Assembly: GCA_958496175.1 (NCBI GenBank)
Contig: OY292276.1
Coordinates: 22,400,001-22,464,000, forward strand
Direction of reading: 5' to 3'
DNA length: 64,000 bases
Origin: Sisyra terminalis
Lineage: Eukaryota; Arthropoda; Insecta; Neuroptera; Sisyridae
The translations under genes and the position numbers were made by a program. Below, piece by piece: positions 11,493-23,739 of the stretch (position 1 is its first letter; every line of letters begins with the position of its first letter). The notes under the pieces were generated by a model. It had not been told where the DNA came from, made no database searches, and saw only the letters and a program-made list of their open reading frames with translations.

Positions 11493-11714
11493 TTAAAAGA
11501 GGGCGGACATATCAAAAGCAAGGCTGATCATAACGCCCGAGTAGTTCATTTTGCTCTCGATCTCGTTATTATCGTCGTTATTTGCGGTTTTATGTACGCC
11601 AATATTATTTTCTTTTCGCACCTCATCATTGCCGGTATCGCCGGCTAAAAAGGCAGGAAGCATCTGCATTGCCACAACAACGACAAAAATCAAGTTAACT
11701 TACGATGTTTTCAT
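11493..11714 (-). CDS. Possible small secreted-protein exon or pseudogene
   Basis: This island is strikingly richer in G/C than its surroundings. On the - strand an ATG at 11714-11712 opens MKTS, then meets an in-frame TAA at 11702-11700. The same frame continues with a hydrophobic stretch (LIFVVVVAMQMLPAFLAG) and an acidic, Asn-rich tail, and stops at 11493. Together these look like a signal peptide followed by a short mature chain, broken by one stop. The stop lies inside a perfect splice-donor consensus (GTAAGT), and a pyrimidine-rich tract with CAG precedes MLPAFL, so an intron or exon boundary is the alternative. A usable ATG at 11669 would give 58 residues. No family is recognised. Confidence 0.3.
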
Positions 11715-11719
11715 GTTTC

Positions 11720-13299
11720 ATAAATTTTATCAGTTATACATTTTCACTTCGAAGTGATTGAAACAGAATGGTAGAATGGTATTTTGCTTCGATATTACCA
11801 ATCTCCAATAATGCTCATATTTTTTTAAACCTATAGCTTAAGAATAATATTATATCTTTCATTCAGTTCATAAACTAAGGTTTAATATTAATTGAAAAAA
11901 CAAGCTTTAATCGATCCAAGTTGAATGTAAAGCTTCACGGAAACAAAACTGTGGTACAATTCCTTGATTTTTCGTGTTTAACTTGTTGGTTTGTGTAAAT
12001 TATTTCGTTCTTTCCTTTTTTGCTGGTTTTCTTGATCAGAAACTGTAGGTCCTAAATAAATTTAATTATCTCAGTGCTCGATGTTGTTATTGTTGTTACT
12101 GAAAGTTTTGGTTTGGTTTTCGTTTGGTTTGTTTTTGATTAAATTAAAACGAAACCACGGGGAATTGGGAGTTCTCAAAAATATGAGCGTAAAATTGTTC
12201 TTTATGTAAGATAACAGAGAGACACATACAGCGCTTACAATATGTATTAAATTTTCATTATTTAATATATTTATTAAAAAAACGAAGTTATTTTAATTTC
12301 TCGGAAACCAACTGATTTTGAAAAATATTTGTTCAACTATTAATAATATAGGACTCATAAATTTTTAAGTAATAACATTTTCTTTCAATAAGCTATACCA
12401 ACATCACGGTAATTTCTTTTTAAAGTGAAATAAAACAAAATTTAAAAACAAAAAACTATTTAAGTTATTATTTTACTTATATAAGTATTAGAAATGGATT
12501 ATCGATTATTGAAAAAAAGGAAACCACCTGAGCTGAGATTATATGATACTTAGGAAAAAGAAGGAACATAGCACAAAGCTTCTAGAATTTTTATGGATTT
12601 TATCTTAAAATGCCTTAGTTTACTAAAAAGGTTGGTAAATAATTTAACTTCATGTTTTAAATATTTACTTATAAATTGTATTTTTTATAAAAAAGCTTCT
12701 AAATTCATTTATATTCTTTAGTATAGTATAAAGTAGTTCAATTAAGTGGCAGATAACGAAAATTATATGTATTCAGTTTTAAAATTACATAACGTTTTTA
12801 TGACGTTTAAGGGAAATGCGGCTGTCATTTTAAAAACGTTATTCAAACTTTTCACATCTCACAAAAGGAAACGACAAGTTCTCTACCAGTGGGTCCTTTA
12901 CATTCTCTTGATTTTTCCAATCGTAGATATGTACTGTTAAACATACATAATTATCAAAATTAGATCTGTCTCACCTTAAATTTAATTCACAGGTACTAAG
13001 TAAATAAGAGATCCAATAACCGTTTTTTGGGTTTCCAACAATAATTAATAAAAACGACAGATTAATTTACTTTCAAAATTGATATTGGGATATTTTTAGC
13101 TTGCATATCTGACAACCCTGTTAATATCAAGGTGATTTAAGATTACTGTACCCATAACTAATAGGTTATTGATTAATTCATTAATAGTTGGTTAACAAAA
13201 TGTGAAAAAATGTTAATGACTTAGTAAACTACGATTCAGAACTTTTTATAGTCAAAACTCTCCTCAAATTAAAATGTTAAGTACAAATTGAAGCTGTCA
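11720..13299. other. AT-rich DNA, nothing firm
   Basis: No gene, RNA or element end is supported. The 64-codon frame at 12746 has no recognisable domain. Confidence 0.5.
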
Positions 13300-13372
13300 A
13301 ACTGGTGGACGAGTAGTTAAAGTGGCCTCTTCAAAATTGGTAATTACTGGGTTTGAATCTCGTTACATGCAA
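13300..13372 (+). repeat. tRNA-derived SINE head or tRNA pseudogene
   Basis: An A-box-like TGGACGAGTAGTTAAAGTGG (13306-13325) and a B-box-like GGTTTGAATCTC (13350-13361) have tRNA spacing. The phrase resembles the D-arm of a Ser/Leu-type tRNA (TGGCCGAGTGGTTAA). The acceptor stem and anticodon arm do not fold cleanly. A related copy lies on the - strand at 56213-56292. Two such copies in one window favour a tRNA-derived SINE over a single tRNA pseudogene. Confidence 0.55.
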
Positions 13373-14128
13373 ATTTTTATATTATTTATTTCATCGATTT
13401 TTTTAGCCAAAAAGTCGCTTAAGGTTTTAGCTATTATGTTACAAAACCACGGTAAGTAATCATTAACAAATCTTTATAATCCTTTAAAGTCTGTATTCCT
13501 ACTATACCCTATTCTGTAATCAAATAATTAATTTGACTTTAATTACTTTCTTAACTTTTTTTTAAATCAATATAGTTGCTTTTTATGATTATTCTGTAGG
13601 TTGCAGCAATGACATGCAATAATATTAACATTTGAATACTTGTATTAATTGTTACCTTCATTATGTATCTATTTCTTGAAAAAAAATATAAAATATGTTT
13701 CAATTTCCACGTAAGGAAAATTTTGGAACTATATTACTACATATTAAAATATTAAAAGATGTCACCGATATATGTCTAATTTATATGTGCTCAATCGTTA
13801 GCAAGATTTCTTAATAGAACTACACAGAATTTTTAAAACTTTTTAGTGTAAGACCCCGGCAGAGTTGTAAGACAATATTCGAGTCAAAATAATAGCTTTA
13901 TCAACCAAGATTTCAGCTAATCCAAGAAAATTTCCCGAATAGTGCTTCTTATTGTTTTATTGACAATAGAACAGCGGTCTTGAAATCTAAATTATTACGG
14001 AAGCTAAACTGTAAAATAATAAGCACTTTATACAAACTCAATAACACCGGGGTCGCTTTGGCGACAGAAACAAACTGTCTATGCTAACTTATTTTAAATG
14101 AAGATATTTTTAGTATAAACGTAGCAAT
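13373..14128. other. AT-rich DNA, nothing recognised
   Basis: It contains a modestly GC-richer patch near 13850-14060 with no readable protein. No element ends were matched. Confidence 0.45.
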
Positions 14129-14773
14129 TAGGGATTGCAGTACCAGACCAACAGTCCGACACCGATATATTTTAAATCTTAATATCGGAATCCTTAATCG
14201 TGATTTGTGGAATTTAACAAAATGAAAGAAAGCACGGGTGTATCTTTGTTTTATTTGCTAGTTTAATTAGAAAGAGTAAATATCGCAAAAATACTTTATT
14301 ACTTATAAATCATAGCTATGTACAAAGAATCACAAAAAAGAGTACATATCATTATTCATTTCACTATTATTTCGTCTATGGATTATATTGCAAATTTTTA
14401 AAATATGATCGTAACAAACATAATGCATCAATTGAATTTTCATTAACATTGGAACGTAGTTTTGTGCAAAAACTACCAGGTATCTAAAACGCTCTTTCAG
14501 TATCTACGATAATTGGTGGTACTGTTACCAGGATGTGATATACTTTTTCCGAGTATTTACTTTTTGATTCCTCATCTTCAAATAAATCGAATACTCGTCG
14601 AATGGTTTTGGACATAGCTGATTTCTGTATTGCATTTTAGTTAGTTGAAATGTTTTTAATATTCGATTACTATAATTTTGTTCAAAGGTATTTAAACTTG
14701 TGAATATCGGTATTACAAAATTGTACAAATGACCCAAAAAACGGCATTCGGTAGCCCGGTATTGCACTCCCTA
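14129..14773 (-). mobile_element. hAT transposon, internally deleted, with ends and duplication
   Basis: Terminal inverted repeats match: TAGGGATTGCAGTACCAGAC at the left and the inverse of TAGGGAGTGCAATACCGGGC at the right. The 8-bp flanks are GTAGCAAT and ATAGCAAC, identical at six of eight positions, which fits an aged hAT target-site duplication. Inside, on the - strand, is a hAT transposase C-terminus. The element is only 645 bp, so most of the transposase is missing. Confidence 0.75.
14385..14767 (-). pseudogene. hAT transposase C-terminal remnant
   Basis: The - strand reads an open frame from 14767 to 14525 that includes KMQYRNQLCPKPFDEY. After a frameshift it reads VPPIIVDTERAF, a stop, then FCTKLRSNVNENSIDALCLL and SYF. 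This is the hAT family C-terminal dimerisation region, with the usual order: proline pair, ERxF, CTKLRS, LxALCFLRSYF. One frameshift and at least one stop make it non-functional. The zinc-finger and catalytic parts are absent. Confidence 0.7.
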
Positions 14774-15232
14774 ATAGCAACTGTCTACAAATGAGCAAAT
14801 ATTTATTAATGAAAATATAGTATAGGTAAAATATATATGGAAAAATTAAATGCAATTAGCATCTTACTTTTCGTTTCTGCCTAGGTGAAACTAACAAAAG
14901 AAATAGGTAGTTGATATAATCACTATGTTTTAAGTTTTAAAAGTAAAAAGTTGAGTAAAACTTGAACCAATAAATCGAGACAGACAAAATAATGAGAAAA
15001 TTTAACCAAAGATTTAATACCGTTTTGTTCTGAGACAAATATAAAATAAAACCTCAATTCAAATCTCGTCTGAATGACAAACGTGCTAGCAAAGTAATAA
15101 AAGTAAGAAAAAAAGGAGTGAGAAACTATACGAATACATGCCACAGAAAATTGGTCGGGATCGATGTATCTGGAAAGAAAGAAGAAAAAGGAGAAAAAAT
15201 CTTTATATTGAGGTACACATATAAAGAGAGGA
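14774..15232. other. Flank with rising GC, nothing firm
   Basis: From about 15060 the sequence becomes richer in G/C. A 60-codon + frame at 15118-15300 is highly charged (KKEEKGEK) and overlaps the better candidate at 15233 in another frame. It may be 5' untranslated sequence of that candidate. Confidence 0.35.
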
Positions 15233-15493
15233 ATGATGATGAGATTCCCGGATTTTCGTTTGACTACGTTCAAATTTGTTATAACTCTAAAAAGCAATAG
15301 CTTAACAATCCTAGTTTGCTTCGTTTTCGCGATGTTATTTTGTTTTTATCAAGATATTAGAATACAATACACATCATCATATACAACGAAAAGTTTTACA
15401 ACGAGAAAATCGCAAGATTACGAACGCCAATTCGAAAACTTTTCAAATAACGCGTCTGTATTTGCGTGGGATCGACACACGCGAAAGCGTTAA
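15233..15493 (+). CDS. Possible first exon of a type II membrane protein
   Basis: Three consecutive ATG codons at 15233-15241 open an 86-codon frame. It has a short basic N-terminal region, a membrane segment at about residues 24-39 (LTILVCFVFAMLFCFY), and then a polar stem with two N-glycosylation sequons (NFS and NAS, near residues 69-75). This order is typical of Golgi type II enzymes such as glycosyl- or sulfotransferases, whose first exon often carries only the anchor and stem. The frame stops at 15491-15493. A spliced exon could end at one of several GT sites between about 15453 and 15490. No catalytic exon was found downstream in the window, so the family is unknown and the gene is unproven. 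Confidence 0.35.
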   Translation: MMMRFPDFRLTTFKFVITLKSNSLTILVCFVFAMLFCFYQDIRIQYTSSYTTKSFTTRKSQDYERQFENFSNNASVFAWDRHTRKR

Positions 15494-18400
15494 AACTCGG
15501 TACTTTTATTTCTATTGCTTCATGAGTTGGTTAAGTGCAATCAATATTTAGTTTTTGCAGTGGCAATTTTGTATAATCTCGACCGAAAATCTCGTATGAG
15601 ATGATGAAAATGAAAATGTGGTGGCCACAAGCTTTTCTGCGGCAATAATCATTGATAAATTAAAAATCGTTTTTTCGTTCGTATATATATAATGAAAGTT
15701 ACGCTTCGTTCAGCAAGTCGAGAACAAAGAAATGAAACTTTTTTTTTATTTTCCGAAGGAAATCGAAGGCAAGGTATAGGTATATGAGCGACAGAAAATC
15801 TCTCATATATCAATTGAAAAAGAAATTTATTAGATTTTATTTTCTTTCTTCGAATTCCTTTTTGCTACCTTGACTGAATGTATCAATTGGATTTTTAAAT
15901 TCTTATTAAAAGAAAGCAGGCAAGAAAAATTAATTGCAACAAACATTGGAATGAACAAATCAGATAATTCAATTTAATTGTTACGAGCTGAATTGACGCA
16001 ATAATCAAATGAATATTGTCAATGTGGAAAAAAGCGAGACGACAATAGGACGTTTTACATACACATTTGAATAAGGGTGTTTATTACCATTTCATATTCA
16101 CATTTCAAAAATGTTTCATTTTTTTTAGACAGATAGAAGCGAACGAGAAGAGGCTAATTGCATTTGAAATAGTTTTTAATCCGAAAATATGGCCAAAGTC
16201 TATTTTATTCAATTTATAACTTTATATGCAGCATTGATATAACAAATTCAACCCTCCTCCTAATTTTATCACTCGCAAAACTCACCCCCACGGAGAGCAA
16301 AAATTCCACCTATGGATTTCAACTAGTGAACATTTTTTTCGTGTTGTGTTTTGAAATCGTTCTAATGAGAACTGCTCACGATATGAGATGAGAAGACCGC
16401 GAATGAAAAAATTTAAATATTTAATCCGATTTAACTTCGTGGAATTAAAAGGATTTTTATTTTATTCATTCCAAAAATCCAATCGAAAATATGAGACAAT
16501 TTTTCGATATGATACAGTTGCACCGAGTGGCGTCAAATATTAAACGACTGCAATTAAAAGTTTTTATTTGCTCAGTAAGTTTATTCATGTTAAGGATGGA
16601 AAATAGTTTACGTAAATTTCATATTAATTGACAAACTAATAACAAGTAAACTATTAATCACCCCATTTATCGTGCATATATCTTATGTTTACAGAAATGA
16701 ACTTTGACGTATTAATCACATCCGACTTAAATAAATGGACATTTTCAAAAGATGATGCCCTGATGCAGATTCTCGCTCTTCAGAGATCGTTAAGGGTGAT
16801 AGCGAATTACTGACGGGGGTATAAATGATTAAGATAAAACACCATATTCCGCATCAGGGTGAATATTCGATAATAGGAACATATACACACTTATCACACC
16901 ATGTAAACATGGTTCACAATTTTTTTTTTGTCATAAACTTTAATAATTAGTATTTTTTTAAACCTTTGTTAAGCTGCATAAACACTTAATTAATAAATAA
17001 CTACATTTTACTATCATGTTAATCTGCAAGTTATATTATATTATATAAAATATATTTTAATATATACTATATATAAACAAATAAAATAAAAAACCCAATT
17101 TTTTATTGATGTAACATTTATTTAGTTGTGCTTGGATTTATTACTATGTATTAGTCACTTGTAAAAGCGGATCTAATACTAAAAGTTAGAGCAATTATTC
17201 GTTGTGCACAGCTTATTAACGTGAGGATTTCTCCTTATTTTAAAACTTTTTGTAGTGACAACTATTGAGATATTAAACACCTGAAGAAGATGAAATCAAC
17301 ACTTAAACGTACTATGTGCATATCAAATAACTATTTAAACTATCATACCATTACTGTAACCGTCATTAGCCCGTTTCGCTGGGCGAATTTGAAAATCTGA
17401 AATAATATTCAACTGTAAAATTCATAAATAGGCATAATAAAGTTCAATTGCATTAGATCAAATAAAATAAATAAATAAGGTAATCAACAAATCAATTAGA
17501 AAATATTTTCATTATAATGGTTAGCAAGTGTACTTTTAAAAATAATGTTTACAATGGAGTTTTACTTGAGAAATTCCGGTACCATTCGAAAGATGAAGTA
17601 AACCGAAAATTATTTCAAATTTTCTTTGCATGCTTTGGTTTCATCAAGATTTCATTTTGAAAAATAAGATTCCTTGATCCTTTCAGCGTAATTATTGTAT
17701 TACTCTCATTTAATTCGTCATGCACAATTTTAGTCATTAATGTCATCATAATTCGGTCCAAAATATCGTCTTTTCGGTCCCTTGAGAACCTCATTAGCTT
17801 ATGAGTTTCACAACACAGTCGTTTTTCTCCATTAAAGTTGTCTCTTAGACAACATATGTTTTCAAGCCAATGTTACATATATCTCATTAGCATAATTAAG
17901 CTTCGTACACTTGCAAATAATGTTATAACAAGTATATATTAACCCAAAAATTCAAAATTGAATCAAATTTCCAGTTTTCCTTCTTTTTTTTTAATCAATT
18001 TTTTTAACTTTCTACAACAATACAATATTTCTATTAAGCGGCAACATTTCATATTAAACTTAAAATTATGATCACTAATTGGAAAGTAGAATAATTGAAG
18101 AACTCATGTAGCAACAATGATTTAATAGTTTGACTGATAATAAAATTTTTAAAAATAACTTACGCAGAAGAATATTCCATCGAGTGAGTTAATATGCAAA
18201 AAGAAGAGAAAGAACCTTGGTAATTTGAAACTTGAAAACAATGTACCTTTATGGTTCACCTCTCCAAGTGTGAACTATAGGTTTTTAAAAGAGATTGAAA
18301 GATCTACCCTCTATAATGATTAAAAATTATTGGATAAAAATTTGGTAGAGAAAATGAAAAGAAGAAAGACTGACAATGAATCAAATTCCAATTACACTAA

Positions 18401-18900
18401 CAATATTAGATACCTACATCAAAAAAACAATACAACGGTTTTGAAAACCTCGCTTCTATTGATAAAATGCACTAAAAGGTAAAAAAATAAATTTGTGAAC
18501 TAAATCTTCATCCCAATTTTACCATCGATATTACTAAATATGTTTTACTAAATATTTTACAACTCCACCACATTGGTATAAAAATTAGTTTTCCACATTT
18601 CATTACAGCGTTAAAGGAAAGTGGTTAGTGTCTTATGAATTTCAGCTACGTAAAAGTGGTACCCAGAGCTTACACAGAAAACTTCCGAATTCTTAATATT
18701 TTTTTCGTAATTAGAGGCACTAAACCATTATGTGATTGACGATTAACAATATAGCGCAACAGTAACACGTTCCTTGATTCCTTTCTCGAAACAGTGGGAA
18801 TGAGTAACCCTAGTATTTTCCACTGTCTATTTATCAGTGCCTATTCAATTTTGTCATCCATTCCTTTGTTTGCTTAGGTATACTTTTCAGTACTTTTATC
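15494..18900. other. Mixed block with GC-richer patches, no gene seen
   Basis: 15500-16860 is richer in G/C and CpG than the AT-rich DNA around it, with few homopolymers, as conserved non-coding or unique intron sequence often is. CCCTGATGC (16758-16766) has its exact inverted copy at 16851-16859. 16920-18900 returns to AT-rich sequence, including an A/T-only stretch near 17035-17080. No coding frame is supported. Confidence 0.4.
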
Positions 18901-20290
18901 ATTCATCTATTGGGCAGCACTCTCGAAAATTTCTAAATGAATATTATCTCCATTAAGTCTCCTGTAGTCATTTTAATCTCCGATTTATCTCAGTCATTCC
19001 TTTCTACACCTGCTGACCTGGCACTTGTGACCTGCTGTTTTCTTATTTATATATTTGATAAACAAAGAATTAAAGGGAATTCTGTATCCATTACATCTAA
19101 AAGCGCTGTTTTGAAATGGTTGAAAATTAAATGTATAATTCTTTCTGAAAACAAATTTAAGCTTTTTTATACTAATTTTAACAAAAGATTAATTATTTTT
19201 TTTGAGAAAATAATCCAATTTAAAACTTTCCTTTTCGTATGTAAATTTGGTATTTGCTGAAAAATGCAATGAATATTAGTATGAAATAGTATTTTAATTT
19301 CTATAAAACAATTTATGAATTAATTGAATTTAAAAAGATGAATTCTATTGATATTAATTAAATAAGTATTTGACAGTTTTTTGAACCTTTTTCAGAATCT
19401 CCTGTGGATGTCTTTATAAAGGCATTCTCATTTGTATCCAGCAGTCTAGGAACTTTGACTCCAAAAAAGAGTTTGAAAATATTTTGTAGGACGTAAAAAA
19501 ATTACACAAAAATTGGATCTTTAATATCATAAACCATTTTGGGGACGGTGCAAAACGTACAAAATATCATGGTATTTTTTTTTTAATTTATCGATCATAA
19601 AAGCTATATGAATATCATTGTGCATTACTGGGAATTATTTTTTCAAACAGAGAAATGAAGGTACTTTCGAGATGCAAATATTTTTTTTAAAAAAAAAAGA
19701 ATTAAGAAATTTAAATGAAAAGTTTTTCAGTTGGAGGAAAGTTAAACTGAAATTTATCAAGTAATTAAATGAACAATTACAAATGTCTCGCCCATTAAAA
19801 CAAAACCGCAATCACAGTTGAGAAAGCATATTTCATCGAAATTATTTTCACGTGTCTCTACTTAATTTGACCAGAGGCATTCTTTACTGAGAAAATATTC
19901 GCAATCTCCATAAACGAGTCACATTGAAACTATCTTCATATAATATTTAATTTGAACAAAATTAACGCAAATGTACGTTGACGTCAGCTGTTAGTGATTT
20001 CTCTCATAATAAATTACGTTCATGACTAATAATGATGAACAGTAATTAATACAAACGCACTGGAAAACGGGAAATAAATTAAATAAAATATATGTGAAAT
20101 GTCAAAATATGTTCTGTTGTGATATTTGAAAATTATGTTGCAATTATTTAAAGCTAATTATGGTCGAATACGTAATTAATGCAATCGATACCTATTGGAG
20201 ATTATGACTCGTTCAAATTTACGTATTTACTGAATCGATTCCGTTTTGGTAATGGTAACAATAAAAGCGGCACCATCATTAATTAAGGAT
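18901..20290. other. AT-rich DNA, no supported gene
   Basis: A 107-codon + frame at 18937-19260 is open but its second half is F/I/K-rich low complexity with no recognisable domain. The block at 18740-19050 is somewhat richer in C/T. Nothing else stands out. Confidence 0.4.
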
Positions 20291-21350
20291 ACCAAGTTTT
20301 TGTCTCGGTATAAAATAGCGAGCGTGAGTTGGGGAGGAGGGCATTAAATTCAAATAATAGGAAACATATAGGTTGATGGATGATAATGTGGAATATAGAT
20401 TTATTTTATAGTGAAAAGGGTTGGCGGTTCAACTGAGCAAAAATCAATTTATGAACAAGGGAAATTGGGTTCGTTTGATTGGTTTTGAGGTTAAATATTA
20501 CGGTTTAATCTAAAATTGTCGTGTCAATTTTTGCCTCTGTATTCGCTGTACGCTAGGTTTATTTTTGTTCGTTGATACAAACGTCGTTTTAAATGCGAGA
20601 GGAAAATAAAGTTGTTGAAAATAAAAAAAAAAGGAGAAGAAAAATAAATAAGAGGGAAACGTTGAATCTGACCCCAACTACACCAGTCAAAGTCTGTCGA
20701 ACTGGGATAGAGATTCTGGTCTCGACGGTATATTCCATTCGATTACTTATTTATTCACTCGATCCACAAAATTGTTAAGCGAATGACCACACAGTAGAAG
20801 TTTGTGGGGTACATTCGGGGCGAATGGGTTCATTGTTGAGGACACAGATGTTTAAATATAGCGAGAACCTTTTTTGTTGCTTTTCGTTCGTCCACTTTAA
20901 TAAACTATAAAACGAAGAGAATTATTTTACATTGGCCTAGCGTTCCTTACATTTCCAAACAATGAAAACACCGCCCCATATCTTCAGCCCACCTGCTTAA
21001 GTGCATATTCAATTACTCCATTCAAATAAATTTCCAGCTACGACAAACATAATTACTCTTGACCAAAAATTTAATTTGTCATGTTATTAAATTTCTTTCT
21101 CGGTACAGCAAATAAATCTTTCTATTTTATCATTTGTTTTCACCTAGGAACCTTTTAACAAACAGATCTATTTATCTATTTATTTTTGGGGTTTTTTCAC
21201 AATCCCTCGTGTCTCACCATTTTCAATGAAGCTCTCAAATGGAAGGGAAATGTAAATTTATTTATTCTTGCAAGTGTGAATAAATATTTCCAACTTGTAT
21301 CTCTCCTCTTTAAGGCGGTTTAATTTAAACTTATGGTCTTGTTGAAATTA
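20291..21350. other. GC-richer block, possibly regulatory or untranslated
   Basis: A TATAAAATA-type box lies near 20309 and is followed by a G-rich stretch. A 61-codon + frame at 20593-20778 begins MREENKVVENKKKRRRK and is basic, without a recognisable domain. CpG dinucleotides are more frequent than in the flanks. It may hold regulatory or first-exon sequence; no gene can be shown. Confidence 0.25.
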
Positions 21351-22609
21351 GGGAAAAATATATGTTAAACTAGTGTTAGATGCAAGCGGATTTTATGTAA
21401 ATATTTAAGTGAATATTTGCAAATGGGATTTGGGCTCATTATTCAGTTTCTAACAAGTAAAAACTAAGCAATTAACAGCATTACAGAATCAGAAGTAATT
21501 TAAAATAAATTTAAAATTATTTAAACAATTTAATTTTAATTAATTCAACAAAAACTAATCGTTGTTGTTAATTACTTTCTGTTACCATTATTACACAACA
21601 CAAAGTTTTGTTCTTGAATATAACTCAAAAGGATATGGCATTATTCACTTATCCACAATAAAAGTTTATCCCATTTATAGTACTATTATCTTCTATAAAA
21701 TATCTGTCATTTAGATCTGTATCACATGCCATAATAAAATTATTGTATACCCGTACTTCGTTTTCAAGATTTGTATCAAAAACACCTATATATGGACAAA
21801 TTTTTATACAACAAAGTGTGTACCAATACACACAAAATATAAAAGCAGATTGCTTAAAAACAATAGCAATGCCAGCTTTTTTCACCATATTTCTCATTAA
21901 TATTTAAGTTTTTTACCATGATGCATACCAACATTATCTGCTCAAACATTTTGTAAAAAAAATGTAGATTTGTCAACAAGTATATGACAGTATGAAAAAG
22001 TCCTCAAAAACACAAAATGTTTATATTATTTTTAATGAAAAATTAATGGCGTGAAAATTGATTGTCACTAACAAAGAAAAAGAATGTGTAGAAACATATA
22101 TAAGGGTCAAAATTTTCCAGTGGTTTATGATGTTAGTCTGATTGAAAATGATAAACAATCCGATTCAAACCCTCAATAACACAATATTTATTGTTTTTTG
22201 GGGTTAATTTTACATTGTTTCGCTTATAACAAGTTAATTGCCATAAATGGGGCAAATGTATGTACGTCTGAAAACATTTAAGACAGGAGAATATTTTGCC
22301 GATGGCTTAAAAATGTTTATGATCTCTTTACGATAAAACTTTAATTTTTAGGCATATTTTTTCCTCCATAAAAGAGAATAATTTTTGGTTCATATCTAAA
22401 AGATTGTGATATATTTAACCCAACAGCATTCAACAAGTTTTCAAATTATATGTAAGGGATTATGGATTATTAGGTCACTGTTGAGAATTATCCATCTTTA
22501 TCTTAAGAACATACCCACTTTCAGGTTCTCATACAAATAGGAAACTGTCATCATTAATTTTATCAATAAAAATTTAAAAATTGTCACAATAACTGTTAAG
22601 AATCATACA
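21351..22609. other. AT-rich DNA, no supported gene
   Basis: An 82-codon - strand frame (21649-21897) contains five cysteines but no domain I recognise, and it lacks a clear gene context. Confidence 0.4.
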
Positions 22610-22830
22610 GCGGATTTACAAATTTCGCGCCACTGGGCTATTCTATTTTTGCCACCCTTACTGACCTCTGAAACTTGATACCCAATTCTCAATCATATTA
22701 ATTACATTTATTCTATCAATTAAATCGCAATTTACGCTCTATCGCCGTTATTACATCAATTTTTGTGGTTGGCAAATTTTACACCAAATTTGCCGTCCTA
22801 AGCTTCAGCCTACTCAGCCTTCTGGTAAAT
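22610..22830. repeat. Dispersed repeat related to the block near 59080
   Basis: The phrase CAGCGGATTTACAAATTTCGCGCCACTGG, followed by TTTTGCCACCC and later TTTGCCGTCCTAAGC, resembles the inverse of the 59080-59160 block, which reads TTTGCCGCCCTAG through to GCGCAAATCCATCACTG. Both probably belong to one dispersed non-autonomous family; ends are undefined. Confidence 0.35.
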
Positions 22831-23187
22831 ACGTCATTGGAATTATAAGCCAAATACCAGTTATATATGGATTGCGTTCTTAAATAACATCAACCTGTTT
22901 GTTTAGATCAAATTTTGTGGAACTTAAAAAAAAATATACAAAAATTGACCCGCCCTACTAAACAAAGTCCTCTACATGAGCTTTATCTGAATCAATATTG
23001 TAAATTATTGGAATTACTTATTTATATGTACCATATTTCAGCTATATGTAAGTTCGTATGATATAAACGATAAATCGTAGAACGCTGTATTGAAATTATG
23101 TTTGGTATGGCTTTTTTTAATAGTGAACCAAAATCTGAGTATACCCGTGTAAAAATTCAAAATTCAAGCCTTAGTAAAAAGTTAAGA

Positions 23188-23240
23188 CAGGGGTTTCCAA
23201 CCTTTTGCACAATTGGGCTATTATACACGTGCTCATCATT
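23188..23240 (+). mobile_element. hAT-type terminal sequence (second isolated end)
   Basis: CAGGGGTTTCCAACCTTTTG starts here and shares its first 14 bases with the end at 8468. It is typical of hAT termini. No inverted partner or transposase remnant was matched downstream. Confidence 0.4.
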
Positions 23241-23739
23241 TTGTCCGGAGAAGTTGAAAATGTTGAAAATATATCGACACTAGATTAGTTTGTCTCTTAA
23301 AATATCCAAAGTTAATTTCAGTATCTAGTTGCTTTTAAAACAATGGAATTTAAAAACTATCTTATGTTACTTTTTAAATTATTTAAGAATATAATTTTTA
23401 GTAATTTTGTATACTATGCATTGGCTTAACTGTTTGTAACGTTTTAAGTAAAGTTCAGAGGTAATCAGATGATACTGTAATACTCATTTTTATTAATTAA
23501 GAGAAAAGAAAGTATGTATGTCTAAGCTCCGGTAAATACATCAATCTTACAAAGCAATAGAAGACTAATATAAGAGACATATATTAAATTCTTTAGGACT
23601 AAACTAAATAAAACTCCAGATGAATAGAATCATTAACAAAACATTAAAACATATTTACAGCTTTTTGAGTAAAATAAAAATAAAACAGTTAAAATTTGTC
23701 AGACCAAAAATTCACAAAGTAAACATTACTTAATGTAAC

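Noticed and set aside
18937..19260. 107-codon + strand open frame
   Set aside because: The first part looks mildly coding-like, but the rest is low complexity and no family is recognised.
21649..21897. 82-codon Cys-containing - strand frame
   Set aside because: No signal peptide, no conserved Cys spacing I recognise, and no neighbouring exon signals.
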